A stretch of DNA of 64,000 nucleotides, taken from contig CAZMSH010000001.1 in NCBI GenBank assembly GCA_964568875.1, forward strand, positions 1 to 64,000, in the 5' to 3' direction. The translations under genes were made by a program, and so were the position numbers. Position 1 is the first letter of the stretch, and each line of letters starts with the position of its first letter. Source of the DNA: SLNP01 sp964568875 (GTDB lineage: Bacteria > Bacteroidota > Bacteroidia > Bacteroidales > VadinHA17). Under the pieces are notes generated by a model. That model did not search any database, was not told the DNA's origin, and saw only the letters and a program-made list of their open reading frames with translations. This document shows positions 52,796 to 61,846 of the stretch, piece after piece.

Positions 52796-53377
52796 TTAAT
52801 TATTCTCTTTTTCATTCATATAATTCAGGTAGGCTCTTGACACAGCCTCACAGAATGCCCTGGAGCTTATTGTTGATGCTGTGATTGCATCGATCTCGCC
52901 TCCATCTTTTGTAACAGCAATATTGTGTTCTGCAGGGTTTTTGCCTCTGAACTGATTGCTCCAGTCTGATTTCTTCTTTTCCATCTTGTCGCCCAGTCCG
53001 GGTGTCTCTTCGTGTTTCAGCACGGTAACATCATTAATGGTTCCGTCTGGCAGAAGGCCTACCATAATGCGTATTTCTCCCGAGAACCCTGATTTTGTGA
53101 ATGTCTCAACAGCTGTTCCCACCAGTTCGCCATCCATTTTACCCGGGTAGAAGTAGAGTGTGTCTCCGTCAACAGCAATTTTATAGCTCTCTTCTGAAGG
53201 GAGATTATTAAATTCGGGAATCACCTCCTTAATGGCATTGTTCTTTTTTGCCAGCATAGCCTGTTGAATTGGCTCACTGGTAATGGTATAGACTGCTCCG
53301 AGAGCTGAAGCGGCCACGAAAGTGATTACCGTAAGAGCCAATATCATGTTACCGATAGTCGATTCTCTCTTAGCCAT
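52796..53377 (-). CDS. rnfG: Rnf complex subunit G (covalent FMN)
   Basis: 193 residues: one N-terminal helix (about 12-32) and a periplasmic FMN-binding domain. The covalent flavin motif reads ITASTISS near residue 165, where many RnfG proteins have SGATxTS; the acceptor Thr is kept, while the preceding Gly is Ala and Ala is Ser. The family loop EETPGLGDKME is also present. It overlaps rnfD by 8 bases, indicating translational coupling. Confidence 0.94.
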   Translation of the reverse strand: MAKRESTIGNMILALTVITFVAASALGAVYTITSEPIQQAMLAKKNNAIKEVIPEFNNLPSEESYKIAVDGDTLYFYPGKMDGELVGTAVETFTKSGFSGEIRIMVGLLPDGTINDVTVLKHEETPGLGDKMEKKKSDWSNQFRGKNPAEHNIAVTKDGGEIDAITASTISSRAFCEAVSRAYLNYMNEKENN

Positions 53378-54368
53378 TTTTTACCTCCTCTCCGAAACGT
53401 TTTGGTTTTACGTACATATTTATCAGTGGGGTTAAGGCATTCATTATCAGTATGGCAAACTGTACTCCCTCAGGGTATGCAGCCCATCTTCTTATTATTA
53501 TTGTCAGCAGACCTATTCCCACCCCGTAAATTATCATTCCTTTTTTGGACATAGGTGAGGTGACGTAGTCTGTAGCCATGAAGATAGCTCCCAGCATTAC
53601 CCCTCCGCTAAGCAGATGATAAAGAGGATCGGCATTGCCGTCAGGATTGGCAAGCCAGAGTATTCCTGCAAACAGTGTTATTGTAAGCAGAATAGATACC
53701 GGGATATGCCATGTAATTATTCTCTTCCACAGAAGATAAACAAACCCTATCAGGAGGGCCAGGGCTGCTATTTCACCCAGTGAACCTCCCATTCTTCCTA
53801 TAAGCAGGTCGACATGAGACGGTATTTCCTTCATTATATCGGTTACAGGCACTTTTCCGTAACTTTCATTAAGCACGCTAAGCGGGGTAGCTCCTGTCAG
53901 AGCATCGGTATAACCTGTATTGAATCCTCTCGGCTCCGGCCAGGAAGTCATCTGTACAGGGAATGAAAGGAAAAGAAATACCCTTCCTACCAGAGCCGGG
54001 TTAAAGGGGTTGTTTCCAAGGCCTCCGAAGCTCATTTTTCCTACTCCTATAGCAACAAGAGATCCCAGAATAATCAATCCGACCGGGATGTTAACGGGGA
54101 GGCAGAAAGCCAGCAGCACACCTGTTACTACTGCAGAAAGGTCATTAACCCTGCTTTCAGTTTTCAAAATAAATTTTTGGATCAGGTATTCAAATCCAAC
54201 GCAGGAGCCCACCGCGACTGCTGTTACCAGTATGGCTGCATATCCGAAGAACCATACAGTAACCAGAAATGCAGGTACCAGCGCAATCAGGACCCCGCGC
54301 ATCAGATTGCCTGTTGTCTCTTTATCATGCTCATGGGGAGAGAGCGATACATTAAGCATATTACCCAT
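53370..54368 (-). CDS. rnfD: Rnf complex subunit D (covalent FMN)
   Basis: 332-residue membrane protein with about eight to ten helices. The covalent FMN site is the Thr in TGATPLSVL near residue 160. GGLGNNPFNPALVGRVFLF and the ATDYVTSPMSKKGM region are typical of RnfD/NqrB. It lies between rnfC and rnfG, overlapping the latter. Confidence 0.95.
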   Translation of the reverse strand: MGNMLNVSLSPHEHDKETTGNLMRGVLIALVPAFLVTVWFFGYAAILVTAVAVGSCVGFEYLIQKFILKTESRVNDLSAVVTGVLLAFCLPVNIPVGLIILGSLVAIGVGKMSFGGLGNNPFNPALVGRVFLFLSFPVQMTSWPEPRGFNTGYTDALTGATPLSVLNESYGKVPVTDIMKEIPSHVDLLIGRMGGSLGEIAALALLIGFVYLLWKRIITWHIPVSILLTITLFAGILWLANPDGNADPLYHLLSGGVMLGAIFMATDYVTSPMSKKGMIIYGVGIGLLTIIIRRWAAYPEGVQFAILIMNALTPLINMYVKPKRFGEEVKNG

Positions 54369-54387
54369 TTGTCTCTTTGTTACTTGT

Positions 54388-55722
54388 TTATTTTGCCTTT
54401 CGTTCTCGCATCATTTTCATGACCTGTGATTTCCCGAACCTGATGTAGTCAAGCAGTGGTCTTCCTGCAGGACAGACATAACTACATGAGCCACATTCCA
54501 TACAATCGGTTATTTTTTCGGTTTCTGCCTTTTCAAACATTGATCTTTCAGCGAGGACCATAAGCAGGTAGGGCTCGAGGCCCATGGCACATGCCGTAAT
54601 GCATCGCGAGCACCTGATGCATGGGCCGGAGGCCGGTCGTACAGACTCCTGTTTGTCAAAAAGGATAATCCCTGAGGTACCCTTAACCACAGGCACATCA
54701 GGGGTATTAAGGGCTTTACCCATCATCGGGCCGCCATTTACTATCTTGGCTGTTGTCTCAGGTATTCCTCCTGCAGCTTCAATCAGGTGAGAGACCGGGG
54801 TACCGATCCTTACCCTGTAGTTGCCCGGGTTACTGATTGATTTACCAGTAATTGTTACTATTCTCTCAAAGAGAGGTTTATTCTTTTGTACTGCTTCGTA
54901 GACGGCAAATGCAGTACCTACATTATGAACCACCGTACCGACATCAATGGGGAGTCCGCCCGAAGGTACTTCCCTGTTTATGAGGGCCTTTATAAGTTGT
55001 TTCTCACCACCCTGCGGATATTTGACTTCCAGCGGGTGTACTGAAATACCCTCCTGCCGGCTGCATTTCTCCCGAAGGATGGCAATGGCATCAGGCTTGT
55101 TGTTTTCAATACCTATCATTGCCCTGTCAACGGCAAGAGCTTTCATAAGCAGACGAATACCCGTGATGATTTCGTCAGGTTTCTCAATCATCAGCCGGTG
55201 GTCTGAGGTGAGGTAAGGTTCACATTCGACTCCATTGATGATAAGTACTTCACATTTTTTACCCTGGGGGATGCTAAGCTTGACATGTGAAGGGAAAGTA
55301 GCCCCTCCTAGGCCGACGATGCCTGCCTCGAGACATTTTTTTACTATCTCTTCACCTGACAGACGGATATCGCTTACCAGCCTTTCATCGCGGTCGATAG
55401 ATTCGAGCCATTCATCACCTTCGACGTCAATTACCACACAGGTTTTCTTATAACCTGAAGAATCGGTTATCTGATCGATTTTAGTGACCTTTCCTGATAC
55501 GGAAGAGTGGATATTGGCTGATACGTACCCTTTTGCAGCTGCTATCAGTTGTCCGGCCTTCACTGTCTGGCCCTTTTCCACTTCCGTAGCAGAAGGAGCT
55601 CCTATATGCTGTGAAATTGGAATGACTACCTGCGAAGGGAGGGGCAGATCTGCTATAGCTTTGTCTGCACTGATCTTGTTCTCGGGTGGGTGAACACCTC
55701 CTATGGGAAATGTCTTTAACAC
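54388..55722 (-). CDS. rnfC: Rnf complex subunit C (NADH/FMN, 2x 4Fe-4S)
   Basis: 444 residues. The N-terminal barrel-sandwich part (GGVHPPENK, AAKGYVSANIHSSVSGKV) is followed by a nucleotide/FMN-binding region (GIVGLGGATFPSHVKLSIP, NGVECEPYLTSDHRLM), an SLBB-type part, and a C-terminal ferredoxin domain with CIRCSRCITACAMGLEP and CMECGSCSYVCPAGRP. This subunit oxidises or reduces NAD(H). It is shorter than proteobacterial RsxC because it lacks the Ala/Lys-rich tail. Confidence 0.95.
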   Translation of the reverse strand: MLKTFPIGGVHPPENKISADKAIADLPLPSQVVIPISQHIGAPSATEVEKGQTVKAGQLIAAAKGYVSANIHSSVSGKVTKIDQITDSSGYKKTCVVIDVEGDEWLESIDRDERLVSDIRLSGEEIVKKCLEAGIVGLGGATFPSHVKLSIPQGKKCEVLIINGVECEPYLTSDHRLMIEKPDEIITGIRLLMKALAVDRAMIGIENNKPDAIAILREKCSRQEGISVHPLEVKYPQGGEKQLIKALINREVPSGGLPIDVGTVVHNVGTAFAVYEAVQKNKPLFERIVTITGKSISNPGNYRVRIGTPVSHLIEAAGGIPETTAKIVNGGPMMGKALNTPDVPVVKGTSGIILFDKQESVRPASGPCIRCSRCITACAMGLEPYLLMVLAERSMFEKAETEKITDCMECGSCSYVCPAGRPLLDYIRFGKSQVMKMMRERKAK

Positions 55723-55755
55723 AGTATCTGTTTTTTAAAGTTATCCGTGGTTTAT

Positions 55756-56628
55756 TTATTCAGTTTTTCCGGCTGTTGTTTCAGCAGGTTCCGAACTCCT
55801 TTCTTTCCTGGGTGGAAAATTGATCTCAAGAATAGCTGATGTGGGACATTCTGTAACGCATTTTCTGCAGAATACGCACTTCATGGAATCTATCCAGGCG
55901 AGGTTGTTCTCAAGGGTAATTGCGTCATACTCACACGCCTTAACGCATTTTCCGCATCCTATACAGGCAACCTTACAGGCCTTACGGGCCGGTCCTCCCT
56001 TGTCGCAATTAACGCATGAGACATATATTTTACGGTCTTTTTTCGCCTTTTTTCTCAGCTCTATTATTGTTCTTGGACATGCTTTCACGCAGGCTCCGCA
56101 GGCCACGCACTTTTCATCTGAGATTACCGGTAATCCTGTTTCCGGATCCATATACATTGCATCAAACTTACATGCAACCACGCAGTCACCGTAACCAAGG
56201 CAGCCGTAGCTGCAGTCTGTCTCGCCCGTATACAATGAATGAGCAATTGTACAGGTTCTGGCACCGTCATAATTAGATGTCCGGGGCCTGTGCTCCGGGG
56301 TGCCGTTGCATCTCACTACCGCAATGAGAGGTTCCGTCAGCACCGCTTCCCTTCCCAGTATTTCAGCTGCATCAGTCATCAGCGATGCCCCACCTACCGG
56401 GCAGTTGAGGCCTTCAAAAGAGTCAGCCTTTACCAGTGCTTCGGCGAAGTTACGGCACCCGGCAAATCCACAGCCACCACAATTTGCTCCGGGCAGTATT
56501 TCCTGTATCTGGTCAATACGGGGGTCTTCAAAAACCCTGAATTTCCTTGCCACCACAAAGAGTATTACGGCGAAAAGTGCACCCAGACTGCTTAGTGATA
56601 CGACAGTATAAATAATTACAGAATTCAT
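55756..56628 (-). CDS. rnfB: Rnf complex subunit B (ferredoxin-like)
   Basis: 290 residues. One N-terminal helix (about 5-26) is followed by the CxxC..C 4Fe-4S domain GANCGGCGFAGCRNFAEA. Several ferredoxin motifs come next: CVACGACVKACP, CIGCGKCVKACE, CVFCRKCVTECP and a preceding CLGYGDCVVACK. This subunit takes electrons from ferredoxin. It starts directly after rseC and leads the rnf genes. Confidence 0.95.
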   Translation of the reverse strand: MNSVIIYTVVSLSSLGALFAVILFVVARKFRVFEDPRIDQIQEILPGANCGGCGFAGCRNFAEALVKADSFEGLNCPVGGASLMTDAAEILGREAVLTEPLIAVVRCNGTPEHRPRTSNYDGARTCTIAHSLYTGETDCSYGCLGYGDCVVACKFDAMYMDPETGLPVISDEKCVACGACVKACPRTIIELRKKAKKDRKIYVSCVNCDKGGPARKACKVACIGCGKCVKACEYDAITLENNLAWIDSMKCVFCRKCVTECPTSAILEINFPPRKERSSEPAETTAGKTE

Positions 56629-57045
56629 TTATGCCGGTTTTAAAATAAACTTGATTTTCTTTTCTATTCTGTTACGTGAAAAAAAGAGCCCCACGTAATA
56701 AATGGCCACCAGTCCGACAGAGACGCCTCCCGCCACCAGTTCCCCTGAGCCTGAAGCCAGCATCACTATGAGAGATGCCACCATTACTATCAGCGGAACA
56801 ACGTAACCAAGAACAAGAGCTCTGAAACCATTTGATAGTGAAGTGGTTATTCTTACATTCTGACCAGTTTCAAACTCTCCCTGAAACGGAACCTCGAAAA
56901 ACTTCTCTACTGAACCCGATGCGTTGCAGAGTCCTGAAGCATGACATGATGAACAGGAGGGGTGCGCAGTGATCTTAACGGTTATGGTCTCTTTACCGAT
57001 GTTGTAAATGACCCCGTTGTGTTCGATCTCGCTTGCGGAATTCAT
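56629..57045 (-). CDS. RseC/SoxR-reducing-system family protein
   Basis: 138 residues. It has an N-terminal soluble part with a cysteine cluster (HPSCSSCHASGLCNASG), then two membrane helices (about 75-95 and 100-120) and a basic tail. This matches the RseC/RsxC-associated family that accompanies rnf operons. In other bacteria it helps keep a redox regulator reduced or the complex assembled; its role here is not established. It is the first gene of the operon. Confidence 0.88.
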   Translation of the reverse strand: MNSASEIEHNGVIYNIGKETITVKITAHPSCSSCHASGLCNASGSVEKFFEVPFQGEFETGQNVRITTSLSNGFRALVLGYVVPLIVMVASLIVMLASGSGELVAGGVSVGLVAIYYVGLFFSRNRIEKKIKFILKPA

Positions 57046-57070
57046 CTTTATGGTTAGGTTTAACAGATCG

Positions 57071-57078
57071 CAAAATTA
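57071..57078 (-). promoter_or_regulatory. -7 box of the rseC-rnf operon
   Basis: TAATTTTG on the minus strand, exact TAnnTTTG form, 26 bases before the rseC start. No properly spaced -33 element is clear. Confidence 0.42.
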
Positions 57079-57174
57079 CAATTTAGACCCTAATAAGAGA
57101 GGACCTTTATCATTTTTTGGAAGATGTCAGATTATTTATTCTGATTATAAATAATTACTCTAAAAATATTATAA

Positions 57175-59286
57175 TCAACTAATTAAGCTCCATGACCGAT
57201 CTGCCGGGAAGAGCCTGTTGATTTGATTCATCAATATTCTGTTCCGGTCTGTTTCGAGGTTTGGGTCATGGTCAATTATTTCTGCAGCTATTTTTCTTAC
57301 GTATTCTATAATAGCCCCGTCTCTTGCCAGGTCAGCTATTTTCATTTCGAACGGCATGCCGCTTTGCTGTGTTCCTTCAATATCTCCGGGACCCCTCAGT
57401 TGCAGGTCGGCTTCTGAAATCTCAAAACCGTCATTTGTATTTACCATTATTTCCATTCTTTTGGCGGCTTCCTTTGATATTTTCTGACTGCTTAGCAGGA
57501 TGCAGTACGACTGATCTGCACCTCTGCCTACGCGGCCTCTCAGCTGATGCAGCTGTGACAATCCGAATCTCTCTGCGCTCTCTATCACCATTACCGATGC
57601 GTTGGGTATATCGACACCGACTTCGATAACTGTGGTTGCGACCATTATATGTGTCTGGTTTTTCTTAAAGAGGTCCATTGAGACCTCCTTGTTTTTGACA
57701 GGCATTTTGCCATGTACAACGCTGATGGCATATTGTGGCGGCGGGAAATAACTCTCAATAATCTCCAGACCTTCCTCGAGAGCCTTGTAGTCCATTTTCT
57801 CCGATTCTCTTATCAGGGGATAGACTACGTACACCTGGCTTCCCATCTTAATCTGCTTTCTCATGAAACCGTAGACTGCATCGCGTGATGAATCGAAATA
57901 GTGCATTGTGATAATCTTTTTTCTCCCTGGAGGAAGCTGATTTATCACTGACACATCGAGGTCTCCGTATAGTGTCATGGCGAGAGTTCTGGGAATAGGT
58001 GTTGCAGTCATTACCAGCATATGTGGCGGGGTAAGACTCTTTTGCCACAGTTTGCCTCTCTGTGCTACTCCGAACCTGTGCTGTTCATCGATAACAACGA
58101 ATCCGAGTTTTTTGAATACCACATTGTCTTCGATAAGGGCATGAGTACCGACAAGAATATTGAGGCTGCCGTCAAGAAGTGATTTTTCAATTTCATCTCT
58201 CTCCTTCTTTTTGGTGGAACCGGTGAGCAGCTTCGTTTTAATGTTCATATCTCCGAGGAAGCTTTTTATGGAGTTGTAGTGCTGTGTTGCCAGTATCTCG
58301 GTAGGGGCCATCAGGCATGACTGATACCCGTTGTCAATTGCAATGAGGATGCACATCAGTGCCACTATTGTTTTTCCGCTGCCCACATCTCCCTGAAGCA
58401 GACGGTTCATCTGGTGACCGGAGCCCATATCGCGGCGCATCTCCTTTATCACTCTCTTTTGTGCATCGGTAAGCGCGAAGGGAAGATGCTTTTTGTAGAA
58501 GGTATTCAGGTTGTCACCGACTCTTTCAAAAATTATTCCTTTAATCTTTTTGTTTCTTAGCGACTTTTGCCTGAGCAGCTTCAGCTGGATATAGAAGAGT
58601 TCCTCGAATTTAAGCCTGTATTTAGCCTGTTCGAGTTCCTTCAGGCTGTCGGGAAAGTGTATCCTGGCAACAGCATTGTTCAGTGATGCCAGCCTGTATT
58701 TTTCAACCAGGTAACCGGGCAGCGTTTCCGGCAGGTCTCCAGGTAACTGCGATAATATTGTGCCAGCCAGTTTGTTTATCACCCTGGAGGTTACAAAGTT
58801 GTTTCTCAGTGCTTCTGTAAGGCTGTACTGAGCCTGTAGAGATGAAGATTTGCGTACGGTCAGTTTTTCGACGCTTTCTATCTCAGGGTGAATAATGTTC
58901 CAGGTTCCCCCGAAGACATTTGGTTTTCCGAATATGACATAATCTTTGCCTGCGGGGTAGGTGCCGGGGATCCATTTAACGCCCTTAAACCATACCAGCC
59001 TCAGCGACCCGGTATCATCTGAAAAGATTGCAGTAAGCCTTCTGCCTTTGCCATGGCCCTCCATGATATACTCCGTCAGCGTTCCTTTCATCTGGATTAC
59101 CGGCAATTCAGAATCGATTTCAGATACCTTGTAGAATTTTGATCTGTCAACATATTTGTAGGGGTAATAGTTGAGGAGGTCCCTGTAGGTAGAAATCCCC
59201 AGTTCCTTTCTGAACAGTTCAGCCCTTTTCGGACCTACTCCCTGGAGGTACATTATATCTTTGTCGAGGATATCTTGGATCTTCAT
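57175..59286 (-). CDS. recG: ATP-dependent DNA helicase RecG
   Basis: 703 residues. The N-terminal wedge/OB domain is followed by helicase motifs: Walker A LQGDVGSGKTIVALM near residue 300, DEQHRFG (DExH), TATPIPRTLAMTLYGDLDVSVI, and the C-terminal LRGRVGRG block with LHQ before it. It reverses stalled forks and moves branched DNA. The order and length are normal. About 130 bases of AT-rich DNA separate its end from rseC. The start is 57 bases from the divergent methyltransferase. Confidence 0.96.
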   Translation of the reverse strand: MKIQDILDKDIMYLQGVGPKRAELFRKELGISTYRDLLNYYPYKYVDRSKFYKVSEIDSELPVIQMKGTLTEYIMEGHGKGRRLTAIFSDDTGSLRLVWFKGVKWIPGTYPAGKDYVIFGKPNVFGGTWNIIHPEIESVEKLTVRKSSSLQAQYSLTEALRNNFVTSRVINKLAGTILSQLPGDLPETLPGYLVEKYRLASLNNAVARIHFPDSLKELEQAKYRLKFEELFYIQLKLLRQKSLRNKKIKGIIFERVGDNLNTFYKKHLPFALTDAQKRVIKEMRRDMGSGHQMNRLLQGDVGSGKTIVALMCILIAIDNGYQSCLMAPTEILATQHYNSIKSFLGDMNIKTKLLTGSTKKKERDEIEKSLLDGSLNILVGTHALIEDNVVFKKLGFVVIDEQHRFGVAQRGKLWQKSLTPPHMLVMTATPIPRTLAMTLYGDLDVSVINQLPPGRKKIITMHYFDSSRDAVYGFMRKQIKMGSQVYVVYPLIRESEKMDYKALEEGLEIIESYFPPPQYAISVVHGKMPVKNKEVSMDLFKKNQTHIMVATTVIEVGVDIPNASVMVIESAERFGLSQLHQLRGRVGRGADQSYCILLSSQKISKEAAKRMEIMVNTNDGFEISEADLQLRGPGDIEGTQQSGMPFEMKIADLARDGAIIEYVRKIAAEIIDHDPNLETDRNRILMNQINRLFPADRSWSLIS

Positions 59287-59321
59287 TGCGTGCCTTACGA
59301 TGTAGGACAGCCGAAATTAGT

Positions 59322-59329
59322 TATTTTTG
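59322..59329 (+). promoter_or_regulatory. -7 box of the methyltransferase gene
   Basis: TATTTTTG, TAnnTTTG form, ending 13 bases before the ATG at 59343. It would give a very short leader. No -33 element was found. Confidence 0.3.
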
Positions 59330-59342
59330 AAGATTTCACCTA

Positions 59343-60131
59343 ATGGAGGTAATGCGATTTAACCGGATAAAGAGGCGTGCGGCCCACTGTTTAAGGGCTT
59401 TCAATACATTCGGGTACGGTGTTCACAGTCCCTTCTTTTTTGATTTAATTAACAATTTGCACAGGAATAAATCAAAAACGCCGCTTGTCTATAATTTAGC
59501 CGAGTCATGGAGAAAAGAGCTTCTTGCCGACAGCAGAAAGATATGGGTTGACGATTTTGGAACCGGCAGGAGCTCTTACAGGAGGATTTGTGATATAGCT
59601 TCAGGCAGTTCGGTAAACAGGAAGTATGGATTGTTGCTGGGGTATATGGCTACCATCGCAGGCAGGGGGCCGGTAATTGAACTTGGAACATCGCTGGGAG
59701 TATGTACCATGTATCTCGCTGAGGCAAACAGAAAATCGAAGGTGGTGACCGTAGAGGGCTCCGTGAATATTTCGCAGATAGCCTCTTCGGGGTTCAGTAA
59801 GGCAGGTTTTGAAAATATTGAAATGATTACAGGAGACTTTGACGATCATATAGGGCAGATTGCAGAGAGATACCCGTCTCCCGGTCTTGTTTTCATTGAC
59901 GGAAATCACAGGGGTGAAGCCTTGTTGAGATATTTTGATGTTTTTGCCGCCACTGTATCTCAAGATAGCGTGATAGTGGCTGATGACATTGATTATTCCC
60001 GCAGCATGAGCGTTGCCTGGAGCATGATGAAAAAGGACCCGAGGGTGACATCCTCAATTGATCTTGGAAGGATGGGGCTGCTTTTTTTCAGAGATGAGTT
60101 CAGGTCACGCGATTACAGAGTTTTTTATTAA
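59343..60131 (+). CDS. Class I SAM-dependent methyltransferase
   Basis: 262 residues. The SAM-binding core begins GPVIELGTSLGVCTMYLAEA near residue 112, with an acidic end of strand 2 (VVTVEGSVN) and a later VFIDGNHRGEALLRYFD block. The pattern resembles catechol/caffeoyl-CoA-type O-methyltransferases. The first about 85 residues are basic and not conserved in my reading. The substrate is unknown. It is divergent from recG, and 82 bases upstream of the ABC ATPase. Confidence 0.78.
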   Translation: MEVMRFNRIKRRAAHCLRAFNTFGYGVHSPFFFDLINNLHRNKSKTPLVYNLAESWRKELLADSRKIWVDDFGTGRSSYRRICDIASGSSVNRKYGLLLGYMATIAGRGPVIELGTSLGVCTMYLAEANRKSKVVTVEGSVNISQIASSGFSKAGFENIEMITGDFDDHIGQIAERYPSPGLVFIDGNHRGEALLRYFDVFAATVSQDSVIVADDIDYSRSMSVAWSMMKKDPRVTSSIDLGRMGLLFFRDEFRSRDYRVFY

Positions 60132-60212
60132 CGAGACATTAACATAAATTGGAACCGGGCAGGGAATAAATTGGAATTTTAAGAGTATTTTCGCACTTTC
60201 AAATAATAAACT

Positions 60213-60917
60213 ATGAGTAAAGTAATTGAGTTAACTGATATCGTAAAGAACTACCAGATAGGAACAGTGGTTGTCAGGGCACTGAGGTCGGTAAGCATTG
60301 ATATTAAGAGAAACGAGTATGTAGCCATAATGGGGCCTTCGGGTTCAGGTAAGTCTACCCTCATGAATATCATCGGATGTCTTGATACCGCTACCAGGGG
60401 AACATATATACTGAATGGCACTGACGTAAGTCAGATGGATGACGACATGCTTGCGGAGATCAGGAACAGGGAGATAGGTTTTATTTTCCAGACCTTTAAT
60501 CTGTTGCCGCGATATACCGCGCTTGAAAATGTAACCCTGCCACTTATCTACGCAGGTGTTGCCAAGGCAGAGAGGGAGGAACTGGCTAAGAGAACTCTTG
60601 ACCAGGTTGGACTCGCAGACAGGATGACCCACAAACCCAATGAACTTTCCGGTGGTCAGAGGCAAAGGGTTGCCATAGCACGGGCTTTGATAAATAAACC
60701 TTCGATATTGCTTGCCGACGAGCCAACCGGAAACCTTGACAGCAAAACATCGGCAGATATTATGGCTCTGCTCGATGAGATCCACGATCTTGGTAATACC
60801 GTAATTGTTGTTACTCATGAAGAGGATATTGCCAGGCATGCACACAGGATTATCAGGCTGATGGACGGAGAGGTCTCTTCTGATGCCCTGAATGAGAAGC
60901 GTGTGCAGACTGTCTGA
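60213..60917 (+). CDS. ABC transporter ATP-binding protein (MacB/LolD-like)
   Basis: 234 residues with all ATPase motifs: Walker A GPSGSGKST at 41-49, LSGGQRQRVAIARAL, Walker B ILLADEPTGNLD, and the D/H loops (VVTHEED). The subtype resembles LolD/MacB/FtsE ATPases, which work with FtsX-like permeases in lipoprotein or small-molecule export. No permease gene is adjacent: the neighbours are a methyltransferase and the cobalamin enzyme. The partner must lie elsewhere. Confidence 0.92.
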   Translation: MSKVIELTDIVKNYQIGTVVVRALRSVSIDIKRNEYVAIMGPSGSGKSTLMNIIGCLDTATRGTYILNGTDVSQMDDDMLAEIRNREIGFIFQTFNLLPRYTALENVTLPLIYAGVAKAEREELAKRTLDQVGLADRMTHKPNELSGGQRQRVAIARALINKPSILLADEPTGNLDSKTSADIMALLDEIHDLGNTVIVVTHEEDIARHAHRIIRLMDGEVSSDALNEKRVQTV

Positions 60918-60939
60918 AAAGAATACTAAAATCAGTGGA

Positions 60940-61482
60940 ATGAAAATATATACCAGAGGTGGTGATGACGGTACAACCTCGCTTATGGGAGGCAGGAGGC
61001 TGCCAAAATATGACCTGAGGGTTGAATCGTACGGTACTGTTGATGAGTTGATCGCATGGATAGGCCTGATAAGGGTCGGGATTGAAATATCAGATATCAA
61101 GGAGGAACTGACATACCTTCAGGGACAGCTGATGTGTGCTGCTGCTGCCCTTGCCACCGACCCGGCGAATCCGCCAGCCAGGGAGGTCCTGCCAGAAGAA
61201 AATGTCATCGAAAGGCTTGAGGCCCTGATAGACAAAATGGAGGAGGAGCTTCCCAGGCTGACGTCATTTATTCTTCCCGGAGGCAATCAGATATCTTCCC
61301 ATTGTCACATAGCCCGTTGTGTATGCCGCAGAGCTGAAAGATCGGTAGTAAAGCTGTCTGAATCGGAGACAATTCCGCAAATAGTTACCAAACTTTTAAA
61401 CAGAAGTTCAGACTTTCTTTTTGTTTTAGCCAGATATGTCTCATATAAGGCAGGTAATGAGGATGTTAAATGGATTTACTGA
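60940..61482 (+). CDS. ATP:cob(I)alamin adenosyltransferase, PduO type
   Basis: 180 residues from the ATG at 60940; an ATG at 60892 would overlap the ATPase gene. YTRGGDDGTTSLMGG at the start binds ATP, followed by SYGTVDELIAWIG, and the C-terminal helix CHIARCVCRRAERSVV. It transfers the adenosyl group of ATP to reduced corrinoid, making adenosylcobalamin. In this genome the natural user is a methylmalonyl-CoA mutase feeding the epimerase/decarboxylase operon; the mutase is not in the window. Confidence 0.93.
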   Translation: MKIYTRGGDDGTTSLMGGRRLPKYDLRVESYGTVDELIAWIGLIRVGIEISDIKEELTYLQGQLMCAAAALATDPANPPAREVLPEENVIERLEALIDKMEEELPRLTSFILPGGNQISSHCHIARCVCRRAERSVVKLSESETIPQIVTKLLNRSSDFLFVLARYVSYKAGNEDVKWIY

Positions 61483-61531
61483 ATCATAGGCAGTAATTGT
61501 TTTTACCTGTTTTTTATTATCAAAATAATTT

Positions 61532-61539
61532 TATATTTG
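61532..61539 (+). promoter_or_regulatory. -7 box of the DUF2795 gene
   Basis: TATATTTG, exact TAnnTTTG, 45 bases before the ATG at 61584. A T-rich stretch at 61510-61515 lies near the expected -33 position but is not a clean TTTG. Confidence 0.45.
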
Positions 61540-61583
61540 CAACTTTTTAGAAGTAGTAACTATCATTTATATAGTCTCGGATT

Positions 61584-61805
61584 ATGTACTGGACACTTGA
61601 ATTGGCATCCAAACTTGAAGACGCTCCCTGGCCGGCAACTAAGGATGAGCTGATAGACTATGCTATCAGGTCAGGTGCCCCTATGGAAGTAATTGAGAAT
61701 CTTCAGGAAATTGAAGATGAGGGCGATATTTACGAGAGCATTGAAGATATATGGCCCGATTACCCCAGCAAGGATGATTTCTTTTTTAATGAAGATGAAT
61801 ATTAG
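61584..61805 (+). CDS. Small acidic DUF2795-type protein
   Basis: 73 residues, strongly acidic, beginning MYWTLELASKLEDAPWPATKDELIDYAIRSG and ending in an Asp/Glu/Phe-rich tail. The first two-thirds fit the DUF2795 pattern (ATKDELIDYA). The function is unknown. It has its own -7 box and its own terminator (61816-61846), so it is a monocistronic gene. The short length and strong promoter suggest abundant expression, which is inference. Confidence 0.82.
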   Translation: MYWTLELASKLEDAPWPATKDELIDYAIRSGAPMEVIENLQEIEDEGDIYESIEDIWPDYPSKDDFFFNEDEY

Positions 61806-61815
61806 ATGAATCAGT

Positions 61816-61846
61816 AAAGGCCCGTCGAGGGCCTTTTATTTTTTAC
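61816..61846 (+). terminator. Terminator of the DUF2795 gene
   Basis: Stem AAAGGCCC (61816-61823) / GGGCCTTT (61829-61836) with a 5-base loop, then TATTTTTT. The stop codon of the convergent OstA-like gene lies within its 3' part. Confidence 0.8.

Noticed and set aside
57079..57174. AT-rich dyads (TTATTTAT / ATAAATAA) after recG as a terminator
   Set aside because: Several mutually exclusive weak hairpins are possible and none is followed by a clean T-run, so no single one is supported.
60892..60939. Earlier start for the adenosyltransferase gene, overlapping the ABC ATPase
   Set aside because: The added residues do not fit the family, and the ATG at 60940 gives the expected start MKIYTRGGDDG.
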